Of a stretch of DNA of 8,215 nt, positions 1 to 6,244 are shown one piece after another. Where the stretch lies: assembly GCA_035550775.1 (NCBI GenBank), contig DASZOO010000252.1, positions 1 to 8,215 of the forward strand. Direction: 5' to 3'. Source of the DNA: JAOUEA01 sp035550775. GTDB lineage: Bacteria > Actinomycetota > UBA4738 > HRBIN12. Every line of letters begins with the position of its first letter. Position 1 is the first letter of the stretch. The notes under the pieces were generated by a model that was given only the letters and a program-made list of their open reading frames with translations, was not told the origin of the DNA and searched no databases. The translations under genes and the position numbers were made by a program.

Positions 1-720
1 GGCCACCTCCCCCGCGTCCATCGCCCGCGCCGGCGGCACCGGGTTGCACACGAGCACGGTGGAACCGGTCCCCAACCGCAGCGACGCGCCCAGCATCGCC
101 GCCGCCTCGACCGCCGTGTCGGCGCGGTGCTCCAGCGCGACGGGGGCCTCGCTCGCGAGGAAGAACGGCAGCCGGTCGACCCCGTAGCCGACGATCGCGA
201 CGCCGAGCTCCTCGAGCTTCTCCATGGTCGCGGCCGGGTCGATGATCGACTTCGGCCCCGAGCAGACGAGCAGACCGGGGGTGCGCGCGAGCTCGAGCAG
301 ATCGGCGCTGACGTCCGGGTGCCGGCCGGGGTGCACCCCGCCGATGCCGCCGGTCGCCCCGACACGCACGCCGGCCGCGTGAGCCGCCCAGACGGTGGCA
401 CTCACCGTCGTGGCACCGAGCGCTCTCGACGCCACCGCCACGGGGACGTCGCGCCGGGCCACCTTCGTGGCCGACCCCGGTTCGCAGAACCTGGCGAGCT
501 CGTCCTCGTCGAGCCCCACGACGACGCGTCCGTCGACGGTGCCGATCCAGGCCGGCACGGCACCGGCATCGCGGATCGCCCCGCTCATGCGACGGACGCA
601 CTCCTCGTTCTGCGGCGACGGGAGGCCCTGGCCGATCACGCTGGTCTCGAGCGCCACCGCCCCGAGGCCGTCGGCCAACGCGGAGCGGACCTCGTCGGCG
701 ACCGCCAGCTCGTCATCCAC
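1..720 (-). CDS. psuG: Pseudouridine-5'-phosphate glycosidase, 3' end cut by window edge
   Basis: PsuG reversibly splits pseudouridine 5'-phosphate into uracil and ribose 5-phosphate in the cytoplasm, the second step of pseudouridine breakdown. Reading the minus strand from GTG at 720 gives 240 uninterrupted codons to the window edge; the family is about 300 residues, so roughly 60 C-terminal residues are missing. Family landmarks are all present: LETSVIGQGLP with Glu25 near the N-terminus, ATKVARRD with Lys86, the glycine-rich TGGIGGVH (123-130), DVSAD ending in Asp140, and CSGPKSII with Lys157, which matches the Schiff-base lysine of the E. coli enzyme. The GTG start overlaps the upstream kinase stop by eight bases (GTGGATGA), so the two are probably translationally coupled. 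The ATG at 716 inside that overlap is in another frame and gives only a short non-homologous peptide. Identification is strong; the C-terminus cannot be judged here. Confidence 0.93.
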   Translation of the reverse strand, partial: MDDELAVADEVRSALADGLGAVALETSVIGQGLPSPQNEECVRRMSGAIRDAGAVPAWIGTVDGRVVVGLDEDELARFCEPGSATKVARRDVPVAVASRALGATTVSATVWAAHAAGVRVGATGGIGGVHPGRHPDVSADLLELARTPGLLVCSGPKSIIDPAATMEKLEELGVAIVGYGVDRLPFFLASEAPVALEHRADTAVEAAAMLGASLRLGTGSTVLVCNPVPPARAMDAGEVA

Positions 721-1588
721 GCGGAACGCCCCGGTCGGGCCACGCTTGCTCGCTCGCCGCGACGAGGGCCCCGGCTCGACACGCTCGCGCGAGCGACTCG
801 TCGGGAGCGGCGCCGCATGCGAGCATCGCCAGCAGCACGCCGTCGAAGGCGTCGCCGGCACCCGTCGGGTCGATCTCCTCGACCGGCTCGGCCGGCGAGA
901 CGATGACCTCACCGTCGATGCAGAGCGCGGCGCCTCGCCGACCCATCTTCACCGCCGCCAGCCGGAACCGCTCGCCGAGCGACACCGCCGCCTCGGCGCC
1001 GGTGAGGCCCGTCAGCGACCGGGCCTCACGCTCGTTGGCCACCACGACCGTCGCCGCCGCCGTGGCGTCGAGGAAGCGCTCCGAGCCGAAGGCCTCGACC
1101 AACGGCCACGAGGCCGCTTCCACGGCCAACAGGTTCGTGGTCGCCCGGGTCAGAGCGGCGATCGCGGCCTCGTGCCCGGGTTCCTGCAGCAGCAGGTAGC
1201 CGGAGACCAGCACCGCTCCGGCCTCGATCGCCGCTGGAAGATCGTCCGGCGCGAGACGGGCGTTGGCGCCCCGGTCCGCGACCATCGACCGTTCCCCCGG
1301 CTCGTGCACGACGAGCATCGTGCCCGTGGGCGCTTCGGGGTCGACCGTGAGGGCCGCGTCCACGCCGCGCTCCTGCAGCGCAGCGCGCACCGTGCGCCCC
1401 TGCAGATCGTCGCCGATCCTGCCGAGCACGCGCGTGGTGGCGCCCGCCCACGCTCCCCAGACGGCCGCGTTGGCCGACGTCCCGCCCGGCTGCAGCAGCA
1501 CGCGGCCGTGCACGTCGCCGCCGCGCTTGAGCGCCTCGGAGTCCACCCGGATGTCGAGCATCACGTCGCCCACGCAAACGAGGTCCAC
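713..1588 (-). CDS. PfkB-family carbohydrate kinase, probable pseudouridine kinase
   Basis: A ribokinase/PfkB-fold kinase of 291 residues if it starts at GTG 1588 (294 from GTG 1597). The N-terminus VDLVCVGDVMLDI is the usual first strand. GGTSANAA (35-42) is the substrate-side glycine motif, NEREA (185-189) the NxxE magnesium motif, VKMGRRGA (213-220) precedes the nucleotide site, and DPTGAGDAFDG (240-250) is the C-terminal signature with catalytic base Asp246. The family phosphorylates sugars and nucleosides with ATP. The overlap with psuG makes pseudouridine the likely substrate (a PsuK role), but that rests on context; the motifs alone do not separate pseudouridine from ribose or adenosine. 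I prefer GTG 1588 because a TAGGGT hexamer ends exactly seven bases before it, fitting a leaderless mRNA, and no Shine-Dalgarno precedes either GTG. An in-frame extension to 1732 has no kinase homology and runs into the neighbouring gene. Confidence 0.88.
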   Translation of the reverse strand: MDLVCVGDVMLDIRVDSEALKRGGDVHGRVLLQPGGTSANAAVWGAWAGATTRVLGRIGDDLQGRTVRAALQERGVDAALTVDPEAPTGTMLVVHEPGERSMVADRGANARLAPDDLPAAIEAGAVLVSGYLLLQEPGHEAAIAALTRATTNLLAVEAASWPLVEAFGSERFLDATAAATVVVANEREARSLTGLTGAEAAVSLGERFRLAAVKMGRRGAALCIDGEVIVSPAEPVEEIDPTGAGDAFDGVLLAMLACGAAPDESLARACRAGALVAASEQAWPDRGVPRG

Positions 1589-1595
1589 GGCGCTC

Positions 1596-1601
1596 ACCCT
1601 A
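1596..1601 (-). promoter_or_regulatory. Candidate leaderless -10 element (TAGGGT) for the PfkB kinase
   Basis: TAGGGT on the minus strand is followed by seven bases and then GTG 1588. This matches the TANNNT-plus-seven geometry of leaderless actinobacterial promoters. The hexamer overlaps the alternative GTG at 1597. I see no convincing -35 box. The same spacing recurs before two other genes in the window, which raises confidence. The upstream gene ends only about 30 bases away, so read-through from it is also possible. Confidence 0.5.
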
Positions 1602-1631
1602 GCGGCGCCGTGAACGTGCCACCGACCCGGG

Positions 1632-2462
1632 TCAGGACGCGGGCTCGACCGGTTCGGCGGGCAGCGCGCGCGGGGCGATGCGAGGGAGCTGTGAGCCCCC
1701 GGTGACGAGCGCCACCTCATCCGGGGACGCACCGGTGACGAGCGCCGCCCTGCGGCGGCGGGCGACCCCCTTCTCGCGCCGGAACTTCTTCCAGTCGCTC
1801 GACCTGATGCTGAACATCACGTCGATCACGATCTGCAGCACGCCGTACGCCGCGAGCGCGGCGGCGGCCCACCAGGGGGCGCCCGAGACCGGCCAGAAGG
1901 CGAGCGCGACGAACGGCGCGAGCTTCGTGGCGATCGCTCCGCTCGCGTGCATCCAGGCCCGGGAATCGGGATCGGCCCGCAGGTACGTGCCGTAGTCCGA
2001 CTTCAAGCTCGGCCTGGGCGGCGCCGGGCCCCCGAGGAAATAGTCGGTCCACCCGATGCCCACCAGGACGCCCACGAGCCAGTGGGTGGGCGAGTGCACG
2101 CAGAGGGACCAGATCAGCCCGGCCGCGACCAGGGCGAGCCCCTTCCACAGGGGGCTCTGCCAGAGGTAGGCCGCCACGACGGCCAGCGCCCCCGTGACGG
2201 TGCCGGCCGACAGCAGGGCGTTGCCGACCCAGACGGGCACGCGCAGGCGCACGCGCGAGCGGAACGCGGCCGTGTCGATGCGCCCGATCTGCGCGGCGTG
2301 CTCGTCGACCAACGCGCGGTCGAGTTTGACGGTCGAGACGATCGCCCAGAGCCCGAGCGCTCGCAGATCGGTGTTCCCGGCGGCCACGGCGGCTTCGATG
2401 CGGTCGAGATCGGCCCCGATCTCATCTCGTTCCTTCGGTGACGGAGTTGCCCGAACCTCCAC
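1632..2462 (-). CDS. Multi-pass membrane protein of unknown function with HSPTH motif
   Basis: I do not recognise this 276-residue protein. Residues 1-72 are soluble, with a probably helical stretch (ERDEIGADLDRIEAAV) and an amphipathic section. Hydrophobic segments follow at about 77-101, 105-122, 127-144, 172-191 and 196-217. The sequence HSPTHW (123-128) sits between segments two and three and is followed by GWTDYFLGG (137-145); the paired histidines at a membrane boundary could bind a metal or ligand, but that is speculation. A basic stretch (SDWKKFRREKGVARRRR, 222-238) suggests a cytoplasmic side after the last segment, and the tail carries a short ALVTG repeat (240-244 and 251-255). The start is GTG 2462, preceded by a good Shine-Dalgarno (GGAAGGGGG, 2478-2470, seven-base spacer). 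Its stop lies about 35-45 bases before the PfkB kinase start on the same strand, so the two may share a transcript. Confidence 0.75.
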   Translation of the reverse strand: MEVRATPSPKERDEIGADLDRIEAAVAAGNTDLRALGLWAIVSTVKLDRALVDEHAAQIGRIDTAAFRSRVRLRVPVWVGNALLSAGTVTGALAVVAAYLWQSPLWKGLALVAAGLIWSLCVHSPTHWLVGVLVGIGWTDYFLGGPAPPRPSLKSDYGTYLRADPDSRAWMHASGAIATKLAPFVALAFWPVSGAPWWAAAALAAYGVLQIVIDVMFSIRSSDWKKFRREKGVARRRRAALVTGASPDEVALVTGGSQLPRIAPRALPAEPVEPAS

Positions 2463-2547
2463 GATCCGGCCCCCTTCCGGCTATACGATTCGCGCGGCGC
2501 CACATGACGCTCGGCGCGGCGTTCCTGCGGAGAACGCTTCCCCGATC
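2463..2547. promoter_or_regulatory. Divergent intergenic region between the membrane protein and the PASTA kinase
   Basis: Eighty-five bases separate two divergently read genes, so both promoters must lie here or inside the coding ends. The only AT-rich patch is CTATACGATT (2481-2490). On the plus strand TACGAT (2484-2489) fits a -10 box and would give a leader of about 50 bases before ATG 2548. On the minus strand TATAGC (2485-2480) is possible, but it would start the RNA inside the Shine-Dalgarno of the membrane protein gene, so it fits less well. No clear -35 or operator is visible. Confidence 0.35.
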
Positions 2548-4473
2548 ATGCAGGAGGACACCACGTCCAGGAGTATCGCGCAGTCGGCGCCCACGAGCGC
2601 CCGGCCGGGTCATGCGCTCGTCACGCTCGACGGGCGATACGCCGTCGTCGAGCGAATCGCCTCGGGCGGTATGGGCGAGGTGTTCCGTGCCCGCGACACG
2701 GTGCTGGCCCGTGACGTCGCGATCAAGGTGCTGCACCGGTCGCTCGCGGGTGACCAGGCCTTCGTCGACCGGTTCCGCACCGAGGCACGCGCCGCGGCCG
2801 GCCTGTCGCACAGCAACATCGTGGCCGTCTTCGACTGGGGCTCCGTCGACGGCATCTACTACATGGTCATGGAGTACGTGCGCGGCCAGGGCCTGCGGGC
2901 CCTGCTGAACCGCGAGGGTCGCCTCGAGGCCGCACAGACCGCGGAGATCGTGCGTCAGACGCTGCTCGCGCTCGAGCACGCGCACGGTCAGGGCATCGTG
3001 CACCGCGACATCAAGCCGGAGAACGTCCTGGTCACGACCGATGGGCTCGTGAAGGTGGCGGACTTCGGGCTCGCGCGAGCCTACGCCGACGGCCGGCAGA
3101 CGCAGGCCGGGACCGTGACGGGCACCGTGCAGTACCTCGCGCCGGAGCAGATCCGAGGTGAGCCGGCCGACCCGCGCAGCGACCTGTACTCGCTCGGCAT
3201 CGTGAGCTACGAGCTCCTCACCGGGAAGCTGCCGTTCACGGGCGAGACCGCGATGTCGATCGCCTACAAGCACCTGTCCGGGCGGGTGCCGATGCCCAGC
3301 GTGACCGTGCCCTCGATCCCGTCCGAGCTCGACGGCTTCGTCGCCAGTGCGACCGACCGCGATCGGGAGATGCGGCCGGAGTCGGCGCGGGCGATGCGTC
3401 GCGACCTGGAGGCGATCGCGCCCTCCTTGCCGCCCGCCCGGAGCCTCACGTCGATCGTCGACGACGCACCGGCGGTGGCTCCGCTGCCGGCCGACGGCAC
3501 GACGACCGACGTGGTCGTGCTGGGCGACGCCGCCGAGGTGGACGAGCTCGGCACCACCACCGCCACCATCGCCCGCGTCGAACGAGGCACTCGACGCCGG
3601 TGGCGGCGGGGGCTGGCCGTCGGCGCCCTCGTCGTGGCCCTGATCGCCACGGCATGGGGCATCTGGACGTACGTGATCCCGCACAGCGCCGACGTGCCGG
3701 CGCTGACCGGCACCCCGGTCGAGGTGGCGCGGGAACGTCTCTCCGGCCTCGGGTTCGCCGTCCGCATCGACGAGGGGCGGCATTCCGACCGGATCGCCGC
3801 GGGCGAGGTGCTGCGCATCCAGCCCGAACCCGGCACGTCGCTCCGGCTGGGCGAGACGGTCACGGTCGTGCCCTCGCTCGGCCCTCCCCCGGTCGAGGCG
3901 CCCGCGGTCGACGGCATGACCCTGCGGAAGGCGACGACGCGGCTCGAGCGGGTCGGACTCGACGCCTCGGTGGTCGAGCGCCGGTTCCACGACGAGATCC
4001 CCGAGGGGAGCGTGATCGAGCAGGTGCAGACGGGCATGGTGCCGGCCGCGAGCACCGTCGAGCTGATCCTGAGCAAGGGACACGCGCCGGTGGCGATCCC
4101 GAAGGTCGCGGGACTGACCGAGTCCGAAGCGACCGAAGCGCTCCGAGCCGAAGGCTTCTCCGTGAAGACCGAGACCGACTTCTCGGGCGGGGTGGAACGA
4201 GGCTCCGCGATCGGTGTCAGCCCGAAGGCGGGATCCGTGGCGCCCTACGGCTCAACGGTCATCCTGCGGATCTCGCTGGGCCCCGAGCGCTTCCCGCTGC
4301 CGAGCTTCATCGGGCTGTCGAGGTCGGCCGCCGAGTCCAGGGCGAGGTCCTACGGGCTCGATGTCTCGTTCTTCGTCGTGCCGAACACGACGGGCTCCCT
4401 CGTGATCAGCCAGAGCCCGGCACCCAACGTGACGGTCTCCTACGGCGCCGGCATCACCCTGTTCATCGCGTGA
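2548..4473 (+). CDS. PknB-like transmembrane Ser/Thr protein kinase with four PASTA repeats
   Basis: This 641-residue receptor kinase phosphorylates Ser/Thr on target proteins and is expected to sense muropeptides or lipid II through its outside domain. The kinase domain (about 28-290) has the glycine loop ASGGMGEVF (38-46), VAIK with Lys60, VHRDIKPEN with Asp154, DFG (172-174), activation-loop threonines around 189-193 (GTVTGTVQY) and APE (198-200). A low-complexity juxtamembrane stretch ends in the basic RGTRRRWRR, followed by one membrane segment (about 355-377). Four PASTA repeats follow at about 381-446, 447-513, 514-579 and 580-641, the last reaching the C-terminus. ATG 2548 is the only sensible in-frame start after the divergent promoter region, though its Shine-Dalgarno (GGAG at 2529, 15-base spacer) is weak. 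PknB is usually found with rodA/pbp genes; here it is alone, so it may be a paralogue and I give no gene symbol. Confidence 0.95.
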   Translation: MQEDTTSRSIAQSAPTSARPGHALVTLDGRYAVVERIASGGMGEVFRARDTVLARDVAIKVLHRSLAGDQAFVDRFRTEARAAAGLSHSNIVAVFDWGSVDGIYYMVMEYVRGQGLRALLNREGRLEAAQTAEIVRQTLLALEHAHGQGIVHRDIKPENVLVTTDGLVKVADFGLARAYADGRQTQAGTVTGTVQYLAPEQIRGEPADPRSDLYSLGIVSYELLTGKLPFTGETAMSIAYKHLSGRVPMPSVTVPSIPSELDGFVASATDRDREMRPESARAMRRDLEAIAPSLPPARSLTSIVDDAPAVAPLPADGTTTDVVVLGDAAEVDELGTTTATIARVERGTRRRWRRGLAVGALVVALIATAWGIWTYVIPHSADVPALTGTPVEVARERLSGLGFAVRIDEGRHSDRIAAGEVLRIQPEPGTSLRLGETVTVVPSLGPPPVEAPAVDGMTLRKATTRLERVGLDASVVERRFHDEIPEGSVIEQVQTGMVPAASTVELILSKGHAPVAIPKVAGLTESEATEALRAEGFSVKTETDFSGGVERGSAIGVSPKAGSVAPYGSTVILRISLGPERFPLPSFIGLSRSAAESRARSYGLDVSFFVVPNTTGSLVISQSPAPNVTVSYGAGITLFIA

Positions 4474-4489
4474 GGCTCGCGACGCAGGG

Positions 4490-5113
4490 TCAGGGCTCGA
4501 GCTCGGCCCTGGGCCCCTCCTGGTAGCTGTATCGCTCCTCGGCGAACGGCTCCGCATGCACGTGGTAGCCGCGGAGCTCCCAGAAGCCGCGCTCGTTCCG
4601 GTCGCTGAAGCGCAGGCCCGTCAGCCACTTCGCGCTCTTCCAGGCGTATCGCTTTGGAACCACCAGACGCAGCGGCCAGCCGTGCTCGGGGGTGAGGTCT
4701 TCGCCGTGGTTGCGCCACGCGAGCAGCACGTCGTCGTCGCTCATGGCCTCGAGCGAGAGATCCGACGTGTAGCCGTGCGCGCACTCCGCGATCACCCACT
4801 TCGCGTCCGGCGTGGGCCCGGCACGCTCCACGATCGTTCGGAACGACACGCCTTCCCACGTGTTGTCGAGGGTGGACCACCCCGTCACGCAGTGCATGTC
4901 GGCGTCGACCGTGACCGCGGGCAGCGCTCTCAGCTCCTCGTACGTGAGCCGGAACGGTCGCTCGACCAGGCCAGAGACCTCGAGGTCCCACGTTCGGCCG
5001 TCGAAGCTCGGGATCGGCCCATAGTGCAGCACCGGCCAGGTCTTCACGAGCCGCTGGCCCGGCGGGATGCGCGGCGCGATCTCGGGCGGATAGTTCTTCG
5101 TGAACAGGCCCAT
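4490..5113 (-). CDS. Sulfite-oxidase-like molybdopterin oxidoreductase (soluble, small)
   Basis: This 207-residue protein has the sulfite-oxidase molybdopterin fold (COG2041 type). Counting from ATG 5113, the domain fills almost the whole chain. VDADMHCVTGW (69-79) holds the presumed molybdenum-ligand Cys75, ECAHGYTSDLSLE (110-122) is the next family block, HGWPLRLVVPKRYAWKSAKWLTGLRF (144-169) contains the conserved PlRlvvP and KSxKWl motifs, and ERGFWELRGYH (174-184) closes the domain. There is no Tat signal peptide, heme domain or dimerisation domain, so it is probably cytoplasmic and needs an unknown electron partner; its substrate cannot be told from sequence. A TTG three bases upstream could extend it by one residue, but ATG is preferred. 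It follows the aldolase-family gene with a one-base TGATG overlap and a strong Shine-Dalgarno, so it is translated from the same message. Confidence 0.9.
   Translation of the reverse strand: MGLFTKNYPPEIAPRIPPGQRLVKTWPVLHYGPIPSFDGRTWDLEVSGLVERPFRLTYEELRALPAVTVDADMHCVTGWSTLDNTWEGVSFRTIVERAGPTPDAKWVIAECAHGYTSDLSLEAMSDDDVLLAWRNHGEDLTPEHGWPLRLVVPKRYAWKSAKWLTGLRFSDRNERGFWELRGYHVHAEPFAEERYSYQEGPRAELEP
4491..4511. terminator. Weak hairpin at the convergent gene ends
   Basis: CAGGGC (4491-4496) pairs with GCCCTG (4506-4511) around a nine-base loop that is itself nearly palindromic. It lies at the junction of two convergent genes whose stop codons are 16 bases apart, and mostly inside the last codons of the minus-strand gene. 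No T-run follows on either side, so it is not a canonical intrinsic terminator. It is the only candidate between the two genes. Confidence 0.2.
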
Positions 5114-6201
5114 CAACCCTCCTTCGCGACGTCGGGCGCACCGGATGGCCGGGGGCCCGATCGCGCGACCGTCCCCCAGGCATCGAGCACGGCGTCGACG
5201 TCGTCGTCGCTCACGTCGACGTGGGTCACCAGGCGCACGTGGCTGCCCGTGTGCGTCGCGCCCACGCCGAGGGCCGCGAGCCGCTCCACCGTGTCGAGCA
5301 CGCCCAGCCCCACCGCTTCCGTGTCGAAGAGGACCATGTTCGTTGCAACCTGTTCGAGATCGATCGAGCCTGGCAGCCGCTCCTCGATGCCCTCCGCGAG
5401 CCGCCGGGCGCGCTCATGGTCCTCGTGCAGGCGATCTGGGCCTCGTTGCAGGGCGACGATGCCGGCCGCCGCGGTGATGCCCGCCTGCCGCCAGGCCCCG
5501 CCGAACAGGATCCAGAGCCGGCGGGCCTCGGGCATCAGTTCGGCCGGCCCGCACAGCAGCGAGCCGATCGGTGCGCCGAGGCCTTTCGAGACGCAGAACA
5601 TCACGGTGTCCGCCTCGGCGGCGAACACAGCGGCATCGACCCCCGCGGCCGCCGCGGCGTTGAAGAGCCGGGCGCCGTCGAGGTGCACGGCGACCCCGGC
5701 GTCCTCGGCCACCTTCCGCACCGCTCGCATCTCCTCGATGGGCATCACACGGCCGCCCGTTCCACCCAGCGTGTTCTCGACCGAGAGCAGGTCCACGACC
5801 TCGACGTCGTAGTAGGTGTCGGGCTCGAGCAGCGCGCGGGCCTGATCGGCGTCGATCCACCCTCGGGGACCCGGATCGATCGTGCGGAACGCGATGCCCG
5901 ACACGGTGGCGGCCGTCATGACCTCGGTGCCCGCGACGTGGGAGAAGGCGGAACTGGCCACGAGATGCCCACGGGTCCGCACGTGCAGCGCCAGCGCGAT
6001 CTGGTTGGCCATCGTGCCGGTCGGCACGTAGATCGCGGCCTCCTTGCCGAGCCGCTCGGCAGCGAGGTCCTGCAGGCGGTTCACGGTCGGGTCGTCGCCG
6101 TACCATGCGTCGCCGACCTCGGCCTCGGCCATGGCCGTGCGCATCGCCGCGGACGGGGTGGTGACGGTGTCCGAGCGCAGATCGATCCGGAACCGGCCCA
6201 T
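5113..6201 (-). CDS. Threonine-aldolase-family PLP enzyme (beta-eliminating lyase fold)
   Basis: The 362-residue protein has the full length and order of a low-specificity L-threonine aldolase, the PLP enzyme that cleaves threonine or allo-threonine to glycine and acetaldehyde. The N-terminal LRSDTVTTPSAAMRTAMAEAEVGDAWYGDDPTVNRL (8-43) is diagnostic. PTGTMANQ (60-67), SHVAGTE (87-93), VHLDGARLFN (172-181), the PLP-binding VSKGLGAPIGS (204-214, Lys206) and GGAWRQAG (234-241) follow. Two usually conserved positions differ: the His of the ENTHN motif is Leu145 in ENTLGG, and the Lys of the RKxxGGGMRQ motif is replaced in LWILFGGAWRQ. The substrate may therefore not be threonine, and I give no symbol. 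ATG 6201 is supported by TAGACT placed seven bases upstream and by the lack of a Shine-Dalgarno. It is coupled downstream to the molybdopterin protein, with no obvious pathway link. Confidence 0.87.
   Translation of the reverse strand: MGRFRIDLRSDTVTTPSAAMRTAMAEAEVGDAWYGDDPTVNRLQDLAAERLGKEAAIYVPTGTMANQIALALHVRTRGHLVASSAFSHVAGTEVMTAATVSGIAFRTIDPGPRGWIDADQARALLEPDTYYDVEVVDLLSVENTLGGTGGRVMPIEEMRAVRKVAEDAGVAVHLDGARLFNAAAAAGVDAAVFAAEADTVMFCVSKGLGAPIGSLLCGPAELMPEARRLWILFGGAWRQAGITAAAGIVALQRGPDRLHEDHERARRLAEGIEERLPGSIDLEQVATNMVLFDTEAVGLGVLDTVERLAALGVGATHTGSHVRLVTHVDVSDDDVDAVLDAWGTVARSGPRPSGAPDVAKEG
5118..5125 (-). promoter_or_regulatory. Strong Shine-Dalgarno (AAGGAGGG) inside the end of the upstream gene
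   Basis: AAGGAGGG on the minus strand overlaps the last sense codons (Lys-Glu-Gly) of the aldolase-family gene and sits four to five bases before ATG 5113. With the TGATG stop-start junction it fixes the start of the molybdopterin gene and indicates translational coupling. It is the best ribosome site in the window and contrasts with the apparently leaderless first gene of the pair. Confidence 0.75.
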
Positions 6202-6208
6202 GACGAGC

Positions 6209-6214
6209 AGTCTA
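6209..6214 (-). promoter_or_regulatory. Candidate leaderless -10 element (TAGACT) for the aldolase-family gene
   Basis: TAGACT on the minus strand ends exactly seven bases before ATG 6201, the expected layout for an mRNA beginning at its start codon. No ribosome site precedes the ATG. A TTGACC further up (6248-6243) is 28 bases away, too far to act as its -35 box. Confidence 0.55.
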
Positions 6215-6215
6215 T

Positions 6216-6232
6216 CGGCGCCACGTGCGCCG
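6216..6232. repeat. Perfect 6-bp inverted repeat next to the -10 element
   Basis: CGGCGC (6216-6221) and GCGCCG (6227-6232) form a perfect six-base stem with a five-base loop CACGT. It sits in the 43-base gap between the phosphofructokinase stop (6245) and the TAGACT box (6214-6209). There is no T-run, so a Rho-independent terminator is unlikely; an operator or chance in GC-rich DNA are the alternatives. Confidence 0.35.
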
Positions 6233-6244
6233 GGAGCAGGCCGG

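Noticed and set aside
636..716. ATG at 716 with a textbook ATGA overlap as the psuG start
   Set aside because: The frame gives a short Arg/Ser/Trp-rich peptide ending at 636, while the GTG at 720 opens the frame carrying all PsuG motifs.
395..1705. Long plus-strand open frame (436 codons)
   Set aside because: It is antisense to psuG and the PfkB kinase and Arg/His-rich, typical of the spurious open frames opposite GC-rich genes; it has no recognisable motif.
1598..1732. In-frame N-terminal extension of the PfkB kinase to 1732
   Set aside because: It overlaps the end of the upstream membrane protein gene and encodes an Arg/Pro-rich segment. The fold begins at VDLVCVGD, supported by the TAGGGT spacing.
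2194..2547. In-frame N-terminal extension of the PASTA kinase by 118 residues
   Set aside because: It runs antisense over the membrane protein gene, is rich in Arg, Ser and Thr without homology, and would place the start upstream of the only plausible promoter. ATG 2548 begins just before the kinase domain.
2422..4083. Long minus-strand open frame (553 codons) opposite the PASTA kinase
   Set aside because: The plus-strand protein has every kinase and PASTA motif in order. The antisense product is His/Arg/Asp-rich with no domain, so it is a codon-bias shadow.
4556..5812. Plus-strand open frame (418 codons) opposite the molybdopterin and aldolase genes
   Set aside because: It crosses two well-supported minus-strand genes and its product is low-complexity; same cause.
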